Positions 21,966 to 33,744 are shown, counted from the stretch's first letter. The stretch is DNA of 64,000 bases from Synaphobranchus kaupii (GCA_029718625.1 CM056379.1:54085579-54149578), one strand, 5' to 3'. A program made the numbers and translations. The notes: generated from the sequence alone by a model not told the origin.

Positions 21966-24400
21966 GCTACATGTATAAGGTCTGTTAGTTACTGACAGCA
22001 CAACCTTAGTGGAATCAGGCCAGATCATCTCATGCTACCAGTAAAACGGAATAGTAAGATGCCTTAAACATCATAATACAGACATATTATATTTATAGGC
22101 TACTGCTTAGGTCATGCAGTCAGTAACTGTCACAAGCTGACCTTACAGTTTCCTCTGAGCAGGGGCGCTTTAACTTGGTACTAGGCCCCTGGGCCTTGAG
22201 CAAAGTGGGTCAACGAATGAATGTAAGAAAACGGCATTACGGAAAGAGCTAAGTTATTTTATAGTGCTCCATATTGCAGCTAGTTGCCTACATAATAAAG
22301 GATGTTGCACAGAGATAAACACAGAGTGGAGTTATGTAGACTACAGAAATTCAGGCAAAAATGACAACAGAAAAGACTCACTGCCAGTTCAAACCAACCA
22401 GACATTTACACAATCAAAATGACATTGAAACCACGCTACCGCTCAAACCTTACTACAAACAAAATAATAATTTGACAAAATTAGATTCAAAATTAGACAT
22501 TACATTATCGGGAGACATAAAACCATCCATGAAAATGAAAAGTCTATAACGTAATTCTGTGCGAGATTTTATAAAACAACAGTTTTTTGTGTGTTTTTTT
22601 TTAACCATGATACGTTCATAAAAGATGGGTATTCAAGTGTAACAGATGAGAAAATATAGTCAGTAAAAGAATTATGATAATAAGTTCACCAAAATAAGAA
22701 AATAACTATTCTAATGGTCTGTGTTTTAACTCACTGTGGTTAACGTTATTGTTATAGCAGCACCTAGTGGTAAAAGTTGGTACCTAGGAATTTTAGGTTC
22801 TAGGTTTGGTTCGGATATTCGCCTGGCGCAACCAGACAATGCAAAAAGCCATGTCTAAGCATTAGCCTACCACATTGGTAAAGGATAGAGAGATTAATTT
22901 CAACTCAATTGACCACCAGGGCAACAGCTGGGCTATCAGCCAACTATTTCCAATTGGGCCTAAACAATGCACAATTAATAAAATAAAGAAAGCGTCAACA
23001 AAAAACAAAAACAAAACAATGGTCTTACTTTTAGAAGTGCTTTTGTCTTGTTTTCCTGGCAGAGAAGTCCTTGATTATGTCCGTAAAATCCAGTTCACGG
23101 AGGAAGCTAATGTTAGCTGCTGCTGGACTAGCTGTCAGTTGATGAGGCTTTTGCTATCGTGCTACTAGCAGTCATCCCTTTTCCACTGGTTGAATGGAAG
23201 AAGGTTTGAAAAACCCATGACCATTAAGTAGCCTAACATTAGCTAGCTGACCATAATTGAACAGTTTCACTTTGAGCATTCGATTACAGAAGCTCAAAGT
23301 GAAATTTTTTTCTGGGCTAGTGCGTTAGCTGTTGTTAGCAACGGGTTTTTTGGCATAAAACAAATTGGTTTTTAAATATGTTTGCCATGCAGTAGGCTAT
23401 AGTAGCTAATCTTGCATTTGTTAATGAAAGGAGGTCGGCTATCGGGGTGATAAACGTGTTTTTCCATGTTTTTACCAACATCAGTGCTTTCGAGTTGCAC
23501 TGGAAAAGTTTTGGCTTTGCTAGCAAACATAGCTAAAATGGCTAACCAGTAGCCTACAACAATGACGTTTTAACTTTTAATTGTATGTTTAATATTCTGT
23601 ATCGGCATGTTGGTCGAAAAACCAACATTGGTTGAAAAACGGGAGGTTGGGGTTGATTTTCCGACATAGAACCGGGGTTCGTAGCCTAGCTAAATGTTAC
23701 AGACTTCTGGCTAGGCTGGCTAATGTTTTCACGATACCAAACATAGATAAATGAAGGGCCGTATTTCCCGCGTTTTTCTGGAGACTGAGCTAATTATGGT
23801 GGTATTTTCTCAGTGTAACCAAAGATTACCCTCTTTGGTATAACTTTTATATTAGTGGCTAACTTGCCAGCGAGTTACGTGGTCTCTAGTCTCTAAGAAA
23901 CGCTGCAGACAGGCACTACACTAGCTGTAAAATGCCCAACCCTCGAGTCGGCCTCCGCTTCTGTAACGTGTAACTTCTGTCGTGGTGCTTCACATTTTAA
24001 ATGAGCGAAGAAATGCCTCTCTTGCAAGAAGAGCTCATGAGCTGCGGTTGTTACGTGTTGCACTATTTTTTTACAGTCTATGCTTCATGTAATGATCTCT
24101 GGTCATTCAACAAAAATGGTCTAGCAGTGTTTGTTTTTCATAACATGCCAATAGGCCTATTCTATTACTGACCCTGTCCAGTCACTTTATTTGAAAATTA
24201 TTTTCAATATTCCGACTGTTATTTCACACAACCACGTTCACATGTTATTCATTTCGCTCAACAAAAGTGTATATAGGCTATAGAAACAGCGAGAGGAAAA
24301 TATTTGTGTTGATGTTTTGCCTCAAGGAACGTAGGCTATGGCCTATCATCTTTTTTTTTTAATAGCGTTAAACACGTGTCTATTTATGGGAGTTACTTTA
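21966..24400. other. Non-coding stretch, nothing recognised
   Basis: 2.4 kb with no transposon ends, LTR signals or protein motifs that I can see. Short repeats of ACCAACATTGGTTGAAAA type occur near 23620. The open frames at 22361-22549 and 22875-23168 are of low complexity or random composition. Confidence 0.4.
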
Positions 24401-24401
24401 C

Positions 24402-24700
24402 GAACCCCAATTCCAAAAGTTGAGACAGTATGTAAAATGCAAATAAAAGCAGAAAGCAGTGATTTGTAAATTCTCTTTTACATATATTTAATTGAAAACA
24501 GTAAAGAAAAGATATTTAATGTTTTATCTTATCAGCTCTATTGATTTTTGTAATTGTATGCTAATTCCGAATTTGATGCCTGCAACACGTTCCAAAAAAG
24601 TTGGGACAGGGGCAAAAAAAAGACTGGGAAGTTCAAAAAACAGCTGTTTGGAACATTCCACAGGTAAACAGGTGATGCTATCATGACTGGGTATAAAATT
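24402..24700 (+). mobile_element. Left ~300 bp of a Tc1/mariner-type fish element
   Basis: It opens ACGAACCCCAATTCCAAAAG. About 180 bp on it repeats the theme as GTTCCAAAAAAGTTGGGACA, and it reaches ATCATGACTGGGTATAAA. This order is the well-known left arm of a widespread fish element (recognised from memory, not searched). The remainder and right end are absent. Sequence changes to another module by 24707. Confidence 0.55.
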
Positions 24701-24706
24701 ACATCT

Positions 24707-24845
24707 AAAGACTCTTGATATCTTATTTTCAGGTACTCTTACAAGCAATACTATAACCTCTCTGCATTTGAATGGATCTCTATGGGAATTGGGAGGTGGG
24801 ACTAGATTAAGCTCTAAATTACATGGGAATAGTATAGAACCTCTT
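24707..24845 (+). repeat. Orphan copy of the module found inside two other Tc1-type elements
   Basis: AAGACTCTTGATATCTTATT and the following GTACTCTTACAAGCAATACT correspond to 60638-60690. The same module occurs inverted at 47275-47370 and 61080-61175. No terminal repeats bound this copy. Confidence 0.7.
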
Positions 24846-25011
24846 ACGTATTCTTTTTAAAAAATTAAATGGCCATTTCCTGGTTTTTCATATTTTATTT
24901 GGATTTAGATCCGGTAGGTAATTCTTGTGCCAGAAACAGTGTTAATGCGCCGATGCGTCAGAAACCACTCATTGGTCCAAATTTCCACGGAAGCAAGCAT
25001 TCCTGGTAATA

Positions 25012-26215
25012 TATATCTATGCTAAACAAACCGACCTGCCGATATTTTGCCACTCTTTTCTGGTAGCTTGCTAACAACATTGAAGAAAATAGTACTTTTA
25101 TAAATAATTTTATTTACACAAAAAAATAGGCAAGAGGACTGGTTATTGATTGTATTGACAGAATCCGCTTCGTTTGCGTTCGTATACGTGCTAGAAGTGT
25201 AATTTTGAGACCGTTTTAGCTGCCCTATAGAAGTGAATGGAGAGTGACAAATACCCTATTCTGGATTATCACCCCAGGGGAGCACAGAACAACTAACAAA
25301 CATATTTTGCCACCATTTGGACTCATATCATGGCCAGGTAACTACACAACCCAAAGTTCTACTAGAGTTCTCAACGGGCCTGAAAATTCAAACCCGAACC
25401 GAACCAACCCGAGTGAGTTGAAGCCCGAGCCCGGCTCGCCCGAGATCATCACATACAATACTCAGCCCGAAACCAACCAAACACGAAAAAAAAAAAACAC
25501 GAGTCGGGTTATTGACAGAAAAGGCTGCGCAATTTACGTAGGCGGCGGCTCAAATCACATAGTACAACGGGGTGAGAGAGAGGGAGCGAGCAAGCAGGAA
25601 CACCACAAACTAGCTGTGTTTTAGCCTACTGTTTTTGAGTTTTTAACAGATTTAGTAATAGAGAGCAGCAGAGTGAACTAATTTTGCAGAAAGCAAGCAA
25701 TTAGATTTGTACTAATGTTTTAATGTTTGCCATGCTGTAATAGAATTTAGTAGTGTTTTTTCGTTAGAACGGGATTCAACTTTTTTATTGTTGTGTAGTT
25801 TGCATGTTCTTGCTTCATTATTATTGCCCTATTATCATTTATCACACAGCAGATGATACTTCAACTTCAACTCGAACGCCTACATTCGCCGTATAGTTAC
25901 AGCAAATGGGAGATGTTGGATGAATAAAATAAATAGCTACATTTTAACAAGTAGAGAAAGTCTTGACAATTGATTGACTCCAAAATCAGCAATCAGCACC
26001 ACATGTAAAAAATGCAGATTAGCGTACTGTAAATACACACACAGAGACATTCTTTTCTTTTCTTTTTGCGCAGCCCGAGCCCTACCCGACCCGACCAATT
26101 AGCATAAATTGTCGGCTCGAACCCGGCCCTACCCGACGGGCTTTTTCAGGCCCTGTAGGGCTCGGGCTGAAACTGAGAACTCTAGGTTCTACCAAAGTTC
26201 AGTTGTGCTTTAAAG
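25012..26215 (-). repeat. Repeat X, copy A (interrupted by an hAT insertion)
   Basis: From CTGGTAGCTTGCTAACAACA (25064) through CACCCCAGGGGAGCAC to the AGTTCTAC target, and on to CAAAGTTCAGTTGTGC after the insertion, this matches the reverse complement of 46858-47868. The two copies are about 80-90% alike by eye. Copy A lacks the Tc1-type insert seen in copy B, and copy B lacks the hAT insert seen here. The right part may continue to GGGGAAACACTG at about 26284-26295, an hAT-like end, so X may itself be an hAT-related element. Its left end is undefined. Confidence 0.7.
25363..26184. mobile_element. Non-autonomous hAT element nested in repeat X
   Basis: The ends are TAGAGTTCTCAACGGGCCTG and an inverted TGAGAACTCTA. 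Flanking octamers AGTTCTAC (25355-25362) and GGTTCTAC (26185-26192) differ at one base. Copy B of repeat X has a single uninterrupted AGTTCTAC (reverse strand, about 46880), which confirms the insertion point. It is 822 bp long with no transposase. Near both ends it contains many CCCGAACC/CCCGACCCGA strings. Confidence 0.88.
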
Positions 26216-26444
26216 TGATCACTTTCATTGGTGGGCAGCTACTCATTATTAGTGGGTGGCCCGCCCACTAATATCTATGGTAGGGGAAACACTGGTGTTG
26301 CAGGCATCAGATTTGGAATTAACGTTACAAAAATTTATGAAGTTGATAAGGTAAATCATTAAATATCTTTTCTTTGTACTGTCTTCAAGAAAATAAAATG
26401 GTAAGATAGGTAAGAAACCTGAGTTAAAATGTCATGGTCTGTGG

Positions 26445-26639
26445 CAGAGGTGTAAAATCCGGGTTCAGAAAGTAAAAGTCCTCGCCAGTATTTGGTTCTA
26501 ATCACCTGGATTTGCTAATTACCACAATTTTTCAGTCAGGAAGGATAACAAATTAGAGAAATCAGCTGTCTGAGTTCATGGGGTGGAAGAAACACATGGC
26601 AGGACTTTTACTTTCTGACCCCTGGATTTTACACCTCTG
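26445..26639. mobile_element. Small hAT MITE
   Basis: The ends CAGAGGTGTAAAATCCGGG and CCCTGGATTTTACACCTCTG are inverted. GTCTGTGG and GTCTTTGG (seven of eight) flank it. It is 195 bp, the same family as the copy at 12607-12789. Confidence 0.85.
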
Positions 26640-26647
26640 GTCTTTGG

Positions 26648-27435
26648 TATCAAAAGCGGCACTCTGATCCAATAGGATGAGAACGGAAAAGTTACTATTA
26701 ACACGTACAGGTAGATTCACTACCTTTACTGAAGCCATTTCAGTGCTATGATTGGCACAAAAACATATTTGATATTTCTCAAGGGTATTGCTTTCAGTAA
26801 GCTGGGAGTTAATTTGAGGTATAATGCTTAGATGTCTTAAGTAGTGGCTTCAGCAAAGCAATTTTAAAATCACTTTGAAAAATACCTGTCACTAAAGGTA
26901 AGTTAACCAATTGCAGCTTGTCTCGAGATCAGTGAACAAAAACACCTTAAATAATTTGGTTGGGATAGAATCTATGGAGCATATGGAGCAGAAAAGGCCA
27001 AGATGGAAAATCATAGTCTTTGTTACCTACACTGCCATACGCTACTAGAAAACCAAAAATATGTTTTAGACACCCTGAATGAATGGGCAAAACTCCAGGG
27101 ACATCTCTGATAGTTGCAATTACCGCTTGTAATGGTGTGCTGGGCAAAAGATACCTCCAGAAATGAAGGTGCATTGAAGTCAGTCTCCTAAGCATGCTCT
27201 CAGAAAAACAGACAAGAGGGCTGGGAGACACACAAATGTGCAAAAGAATGTAACAGTTACGTTAGATACAGTAATGGCTACCTACCGGGCAAAACTGTTG
27301 CAATTATCACTTCAGCATGATTGGAACTATTTCCACCATGCTGATAGGTATTGATAGTAATATTTTGGTCACCATGAGTACCGATCTACTCTGCTTTGCA
27401 ATGCATTCCAATGGGGCAATGGAAATTCCTTCTGA
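26648..27435. other. Non-coding stretch, nothing recognised
   Basis: No ends, motifs or convincing frames. The frame at 26947-27243 has no recognisable domain. Confidence 0.4.
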
Positions 27436-27599
27436 GGGCCTGATTTATTAAGATTTTGTACAAAACTGTTTAACACCCTAAAAACTAACAACCAATGATT
27501 GACGTAAAACAAATACCATGACTAAACATTGGTCACGTTCTTGGTTTGGCTTGTGCTAAAAGGTTTTGCACATGCTAAACGTCTTAGCAAATCAGGCCC
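27436..27599. repeat. 164-bp palindromic MITE
   Basis: GGGCCTGATTTATTAAGATT is mirrored by GTCTTAGCAAATCAGGCCC. Inner strings TTGTGCTAAAAGG and TTTTGTACAAAACTG also pair loosely. A related end TTAGTAAATTGACCCC occurs at 57113-57128. No target duplication is evident. Confidence 0.6.
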
Positions 27600-27684
27600 T
27601 AAATGCGTTTTTCCCCCAAATAAAAGCTTGATATACAAATGCCTTTAATAGATAACTGTGAGCAGTTATTGCTCCAAACTTTAA

Positions 27685-28188
27685 AGGTGCAATATGCAGG
27701 AATTTTTCCTTGAAGATAACCATGCATATCTATGACGCGCAATCACTGTCTTTGCGCACATTAACCAAATCCATGCTCATGCTCTGAGTGGGGAGGGGTG
27801 GTGGGGCTAAAGAGGCTGCGGAGTGGGATCAGGTTCAGCAGAGCGTTTGCAGCTAGCTAGCTACTGCAATTGCGGAGGTGAAGAAGTGTACAGCGAAACA
27901 GCCAAAAAACAACCCAACAGGGCGCGCTCAAGAAGCAGTCAACATTGCATTTGCTTTTCCTCGATGGCAACAGCTGAAGTTTAGCAAGCCGATGAAAAGC
28001 ATTGCAGACTTTCCGTGTTTTCTGTTGGACCTGTAAGTAACATTGCCTCTAGCTATCCAATAAGCTACGTTAGGTATCTAGATGGCTAAATTTGGGTACC
28101 TTTAGTGGGCGGGATTGAGGATGGAGGAGGAGACTTTGATTGTAAACACAGGATCACAGAAATGCAAAAAATCCTGCATATTTCACCT
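27685..28188. mobile_element. TTAA-flanked DNA element (non-autonomous)
   Basis: AGGTGCAATATGCAGGA at the left and TCCTGCATATTTCACCT at the right are near-perfect inverted ends. TTAA lies directly outside both (27681-27684 and 28189-28192). It is 504 bp with no coding capacity. The ends are of the same general AGG...CCT type as the elements at 2541 and 35213, but differ in sequence. Confidence 0.8.
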
Positions 28189-28192
28189 TTAA

Positions 28193-29728
28193 TAATAATG
28201 GTAATGTTCAATTTTTTTTCACTGAAGAAACTCTTCCTTATTTGCACTGCGGCAAATTTGTGCGCAAAAGGAGGACTGTTGGTAGACAGTTCATTGATTT
28301 GACAGGTCGCCACTCGGTAGACTAAAGCCAAAACTAAGTGAACAACTTACAACTCTGCAAGTCAAAGTGACAGGCCTAGTTTGTGCTAACAGAGTTAAAA
28401 TGACCCACCAGATTGGATCTAGCTAGCTACACTAGCCTAGGTTAGATACAATGTCGGCTGCATTACCTCAGCAATCAGTTCCTCCAACCTTAGGTACAGC
28501 TGTGTACTTCAGCCCAAAGTCACTAGGAGTATGTGCTGTAGACGTCTGTCATCTCTATCGAAGTACAGGCTGCAAACATGAACTGCCAGGGGAAGATTAC
28601 TGGTGTATCCTGGTTAATCTGTAGTGCAATCAACCACAGTCTTGCATTTGTTTTCGGTTTTGTGTGTGTGTTTTTTTATAGGCATTTCAAGGCTTGTTGG
28701 CATGGCCCCATTAGAATGCATTACAAAGCACAATTGAGTGGTTTTCAGGGTGACCAAAGCTCCACAAAGATATGATAAAATCAATGTTGATGAATACTGA
28801 TCAGCATAGTGTACATAGTTCAGAAAAATAGGTCCAAGTTTAAAAAAACTGAAGTTACCCTTTAAGCTTATGTGTATGCATAAGTTCCTAACCTAGGTCT
28901 GGTATTTGTGATTTAAAGCAGTATTATAATTTCAGCCTGGAGATAACTTCGACAGAAAGCTCGTTTGAGAAGCTTGTGCTATCTCTAAGCATCCAATATG
29001 TGCCTGGTAGGATTAAGTTTTGGATTAATACACAGTATGCATCTCTCAATTACCATATTTGCTGTATATGGGATTCCAGTTTGCAGAACTGTGGCACAGC
29101 TAATAGTATGCGCCTTTTGACTCGCTGTGAACTCTCTAGGTTAGAACTCTCCAGGCCGCAGAGGCAAACTGTAGCAAACATCTGCCTGGGTCAGTGTCAA
29201 TGAGGGGTAATGGCCTGTCTTATGACCATGCGCAATGGGCTTTATACATTTTCACTGGTACATCTGGGATGTGATTACTTTATAGTTTCCACAGGGAGAG
29301 GAACTGTGGGACCTTTAAATACAGAGTGTGGACCATCACACCACTTGGTCCGCAGCGCCACAAGATGCTGTTATAGAATCTCCCTCATCAGGAGCCTGCA
29401 GTGAGCCCTGAAGATCTATGAAATGGCTAAATCCCCCATTGCAAGATTGGCGCCAATTGGCTTTTCATTTATAACTTATAATCAAAATATATCCCAAATA
29501 AATTTTCATAAGCTTAAACATTTAATTTCTAAAGTCATACCGTAATGTCAGAAATATACTATGAAAGATATTGAATATAGGCTGATAATCACCAGCAATG
29601 TGTAGTTTTAAATCAATACAAATTCTGCAGCACTGTTCAGTGGGCATTCTTGAATAATTTCCGCAGGTGCAACTGTTGAGATTCATGGGGAATCGATCAG
29701 TCATATAATTGTAAGAAATGCATGTTTG
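28193..29728. other. Non-coding stretch with one orphan transposon end
   Basis: At about 28820-28864 the string ACTGAAGTTACCCTTTAAG looks like the right end of another TTAA element. Its left end was not found. Otherwise there is nothing recognisable. Confidence 0.35.
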
Positions 29729-30127
29729 ATTTAGAGCAGTGGTTCTTAACCTCGGTCCCTGTGTATACTGGTTTTCATTTCAACAGCAATTGCAATCCCA
29801 GAATTTTAACAAGCTGCTATTTTTCTATTTAGGTGCTTTTCACCTTTAGAGGGATGACTTACCCTCTTAAGCCACATGTCAGAAATAGCTATGCATGCAA
29901 TGAATAATACAATTTCCATGTTCACACAGTGGAGCCTATTGTTTCATGTCAGTCTTTAATTTGATCAGTTAAAAAAATTGTTACCCCTTCTTTTGTAATT
30001 GTTTGCAATGTAGCACATGTGTATATTGCACTTTTATTCTTCATGGCATGCACAGCTATTGTTAATACATACATATTGTGGTTTAAAAGGGTATATAATC
30101 CCTCTAAACATGAAAATACCTAATTAA

Positions 30128-30987
30128 CCCTATTTACTTTGGCCCTTTTGAGGCAATGTGCTCCTGGTTTCTACTAGTTTTATTTAAATGTCAATATCTA
30201 AAAAAATATTCCCTGCAAAATCCATGGTTTTAAGTTTGAACTGAAGAAGAAGCTGTATCATTCAGAAATTTGCTACAGAATACATTTATTTCAGAATAGT
30301 CACATACATATATAATAACCATAACATACGTTGCCTAATGTATTTAAATACGTTTAAAAAAGAACGTACGAAAGCGCGTGTGTATTCACACAAGTACAGC
30401 AACGTATTTCAGCTCTCAGTGCGAGGGGTGGTCACTGCGGAAATGTCGACTGTACGGGACTTTGGCGAAATATAACAAGATAAACTCTTCAGGGTTCATG
30501 AGAAAACAGCTGTAGCTGAATATACTGGTAAGTACTTGGTTTCTTAAACATATTTATACGAGAGATTTTGGAGCAAAAAATGAGGTGTCTTCTAAACCGA
30601 AAGTGCATCAGCTACTGTATATAGTACAGTAAGCAAGGGAAAATGGCGAATACTCATTTGTACAACGTTTTTAAAAAATATTATTGTTTCTATACGTCAA
30701 CATGATTTTCTAACGTGTATAAACGGTGCATTTGATGCATTTTACAGTCTGTGGCTGTAGCCAGAGGAAGGTCGTAAGTGCTGTGGGCTACTAATAGCAC
30801 CCTCCTAATTTATTGCACGGCAGTGTAACTGGAGAAGCTGCGGTTTTCGCAAGAGGCTACCCTTTAAAAAAATACTGCGTCAAAATTTTTGTGGTTTTCT
30901 TAAAGCTGTAGTTTATATTTTCAGATGAACATGAATACTGTAACTGAGTCGCATGCGTCTCAACCACTAGGGGTGAAGTCTATAGGG
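30128..30987. mobile_element. piggyBac-like non-autonomous element
   Basis: The termini CCCTAT...ATAGGG lie inside TTAA on both sides (30124-30127 and 30988-30991), giving the hallmark TTAACCCTAT...ATAGGGTTAA. The uninterrupted sequence CCTAATTAAGAAAAA exists at about 6596-6610 in the related hAT copy, which proves this is an insertion. It is 860 bp with no transposase frame. Part of its interior is related to 5700-5930. Confidence 0.9.
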
Positions 30988-31080
30988 TTAAGAAAAAAAT
31001 ATAGATTCTGGGATAGCAATTGTGGTTGGAACAAAAACCAGCATACACAGGGGCTCCCCAGGACCAGGGTTGAGAACCAC

Positions 31081-32264
31081 TGTCAGGATCCTGTACTTTG
31101 TCTGTCTGTTTATTCTGTGTAATTATTTTTCCTAATTTCTTTTGCCTATTTGCCAGCATTACCCTCGCAATTGTCTGTTTATTTTCCTGACTTTGTGTAT
31201 TGTTCCATCACTCTAGTTTCCTTGTCAGTCCGTGTTCCATGTTTCCTGAGATTCCACTCCCTGTCTTTGTCATTGCGCTATTCGGGTGATTTTGGGAACA
31301 TTCGGGTTTCCTCTGTATTTCGTATCTCGTTTTCTTCCTTCTGGCTTTATTAATATTTTTATAAAATACTAATGTACTAATCATACTGTTAGATTATATT
31401 TAATACTAACCTTCTAACAAACTAATGTGTATATAATACTAACCAGCTACCCTACTAACATTAGGGTTTTAGAGTTCGCTACTAACATTACTAATTCATC
31501 TTGAGTTTCTACCTGCAGCTGTCATTTCCCTCCTCGTTATCCTATCCCTGCATCTATCTGTGATTTCTCATTCTCTGCATGTGTGTCCACTTCCGCGTTC
31601 CTCCCCTCCGAGTTGTGCATGTGTCTACCTGCTAACCACAGGCCGTTTGTTATCACTGTGTCTATGTGCATTCCAGTCCGTGTCTTACATTTCCCCTGTT
31701 ATTGTATTATTGGTCCTTGTTAACCCTCATTGTTCTCACCTGTGAGCAATCTCCCCTCCCTGCCTCTGCACACCTGATTCCCATTATGTCTGTCTCCCTC
31801 TGTGTGTATATAACCCTGTTATCTCAGTCTTTCTTTGCAAGTTCCTCACCGTTGGTTGTTTCATAAGAGGTTTTCCCGAGTACCTTCTGAGTTGTCCGTT
31901 AGTTTCCTGTTTATCTGTTTCTGAGTTTTTGGTATCCCTCGTCCTTCTCCTATTGTTATTTTATTTGTGTATTCTGTCTTTGTTTTCTTTTCTTTTTGTT
32001 CCTCTTTACACCTCCCTGGTTTTGACTCCTGCTTGTGTTCTCGCAACCCTGATGTTGGATTCTGTTTTTGTGCCTCTGCTGTGCCTTCCCGGTTCCGACC
32101 CCTGCCTCTTCTGTGACTACTCTTTGGACTCTGTTTTTGTACCGTTGCCCTGTCTCCCTGGTTTTCGACCCTGCCTATTGTACTACGGATTGCTGCCTTC
32201 ATTAAAACTTCATTTTTTTGTACTTCCTGCCTGCTACTGGGTCCTGTTTCCACCTACCCTGACA
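31081..32264 (+). mobile_element. Solo LTR with perfect 5-bp duplication
   Basis: It begins TGTCAGGATCCTGTAC and ends CCACCTACCCTGACA. It is flanked by ACCAC at 31076-31080 and 32265-32269. It carries a TATA box (TATATAA at 31807-31813) and an ATTAAA signal at 32201-32206, as expected for a promoter and poly(A) site in an LTR. It interrupts the last nucleotides of the hAT element, leaving only TG of the CACTG end on the far side. The open frames at 31929-32387 and 31861-32253 run within it or through its edge and are not genes. It is the same class as 1066-2126. Confidence 0.9.
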
Positions 32265-32352
32265 ACCACTGATTTAGCAAATAATTACTTTGCATTTTTC
32301 ATCTTTTCAGCTACAACTAAAATCAGTGCCAATATGTATGGTATGCCTCCCA

Positions 32353-33433
32353 GGGGGTTATTTTACAAAGCAGGATTACTGAGTTAGCTGGATAACTGCA
32401 CTGAGTAAAATCTGGAACAGAACTTTATTTCAGTCCATGTCCTAGATTTAGAAGGATTCTGGGTTTTACTCAGTTATCCAGGTAACTCAGTTCAGTCAGG
32501 ACCACTGTCGTTAAAGTTAAAAGCTTTTATTAACATTATTAAAGCAACACAGTTAGGTTTGGTGGTATGGATCTGTTCAAAAAGCCCTCCCGCCAATCCA
32601 GGCAAGCATGGATACTATGTATGGATACGGCAGGGAGGGCAGCAGCAAAACCCCCCATAGGGGTACACTCAGAACAGATCCAGCAGCAATGTGAATGGTC
32701 TTATAGATTCCATTCCATTTAGTTTAGTACATATACAATGTACATTTTGCGCTTTTAAAGTGCTCTGATATTAAGCTTAGATAACCGGGCCTGAACCCCT
32801 GTCGAGCATGCCTACGGCTAGGGTGGCAAGGAAAAACTCCCTGCTGTTAGCAGGAAGAAACCTTGGGCAGAACCTGACTCTGAAGAGGGAGCCCATCCGC
32901 TGCTGAACGGCACCGATTACTGGAGAGCTGATATAGAATACAGGTGAAAAGACTAACCGGACACAAATGTCAATGAAATAATTGAGCCGGTGATGAGATG
33001 ATTGAAAGCCAACAGCTGGTACCATCAGGGGACAGGCAAGGAGCTGGAGCTGAAGCAGCTGCGTCTGGAAGAGGGTGCTCAGTTGATCTATAGCTACCGC
33101 TCCGCCAGTTGCCCGAAGTGGGACAAGGGGGGGGAAAATATATAATCAGTAGAAAGCACAAATATGATGGTGAGCCGAGCAGGAGTGATAGACGCAAAAG
33201 AGGGACACTTATGAGGATGGAGCAGGGGTGGAGGAGGGGTTTTCACCCGCGGCGTGCAGCAGAACAAGCTTCTTGTAAGGAGAGAGCATTAAATAGACCG
33301 CCCTGTGATGTGAATGGACTGTGATAGGTGAATCGCTACAGCTGAGCAGTCAGCTGATTCGACCGGAGCATCACTCACGTGACCTGCCTGAACTAACGCT
33401 ACACTCGATTAATCCTGCTTTGTGAAATACCCT
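32353..33433. mobile_element. Palindromic MITE copy split by a ~0.9-kb insertion
   Basis: The left part, GGGGGTTATTTTACAAAGCA to about 32493, is the same foldback family as 16187-16347. The missing right terminus, AATCCTGCTTTGTGAAATACCC, reappears at 33411-33432. The interior 32494-33403 is foreign sequence. Confidence 0.75.
32494..33403 (-). mobile_element. Unclassified insertion with LTR-like signals
   Basis: On the minus strand it begins TGTAGCGTTAGTTCAGG, has a TATTTAA box at about 33291-33297 and an AATAAA signal near 32531, which would suit an LTR. The two ends also share an inverted TTCAGnCAGGnC motif, which would suit a DNA element. The flanking CTCAGTT and CTCGATT agree only partly. 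It contains AGGGTGGCAAGGAAAAACTC and AGGAAGAAACCTTGGGCAGA at 32820-32875, strings I recognise as part of a repeat common in fish. The class remains open. Confidence 0.55.
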
Positions 33434-33740
33434 CCAGCATTATGCCTGTCGAAGGGGTTCAAGAGCCCTTTTTATTTTGGGGCTTGTGTTCAAAAAGGTG
33501 GTGCTTGAGAAGGGGTTAAAACAAATGAGAATACACATTCAGAATATGCATTTTGTTACACACTGCTGCTGGTTAGCTAGTTCAAAAATATTTAACCTTT
33601 TAAATATAACGTGCATAAAGTTAAAAGTTGTTTTCTTCATTAGACAGAGACTTTGAAGGAGCATGGTTCCTGCTCACTGCCTGAGAGCAGCAAAGGACTG
33701 AATTTGTGTTTGTCTGTTCTTTTGATTGAATCATTGTTGT
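33434..33740. other. Non-coding stretch, nothing recognised
   Basis: AT-rich spacer before the Gypsy 5' LTR. The true start of that LTR may lie in here. Confidence 0.35.
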
Positions 33741-33744
33741 AATG

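Larger units (their letters stand above)
29737..32271. mobile_element. hAT foldback copy carrying two later insertions
   Basis: The left end CAGTGGTTCTTAACCTCGG and the right-hand GGGTTGAGAACCAC...TG are the same family as 5948-6705. ATTTAGAG (29729-29736) and ATTTAGCA (32272-32279) match at six of eight positions and fit an hAT duplication. The copy is interrupted at 30128-30987 by a TTAA-flanked element and at 31081-32264 by a solo LTR. Without both insertions it would be about 490 bp. Compared with the intact relative, its inner arm and loop are partly deleted. Confidence 0.85.

Noticed and set aside
24050..24090. ACAGTCTATG string matching the end of a small repeat at 37180
   Set aside because: Only about ten bases match and no opposite end is nearby.
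31861..32387. 130- and 152-codon frames on opposite strands
   Set aside because: They lie within or run through the edge of the solo LTR ending at 32264. Their Leu/Phe- and Lys/Glu-rich compositions are what pyrimidine-rich LTR sequence gives.
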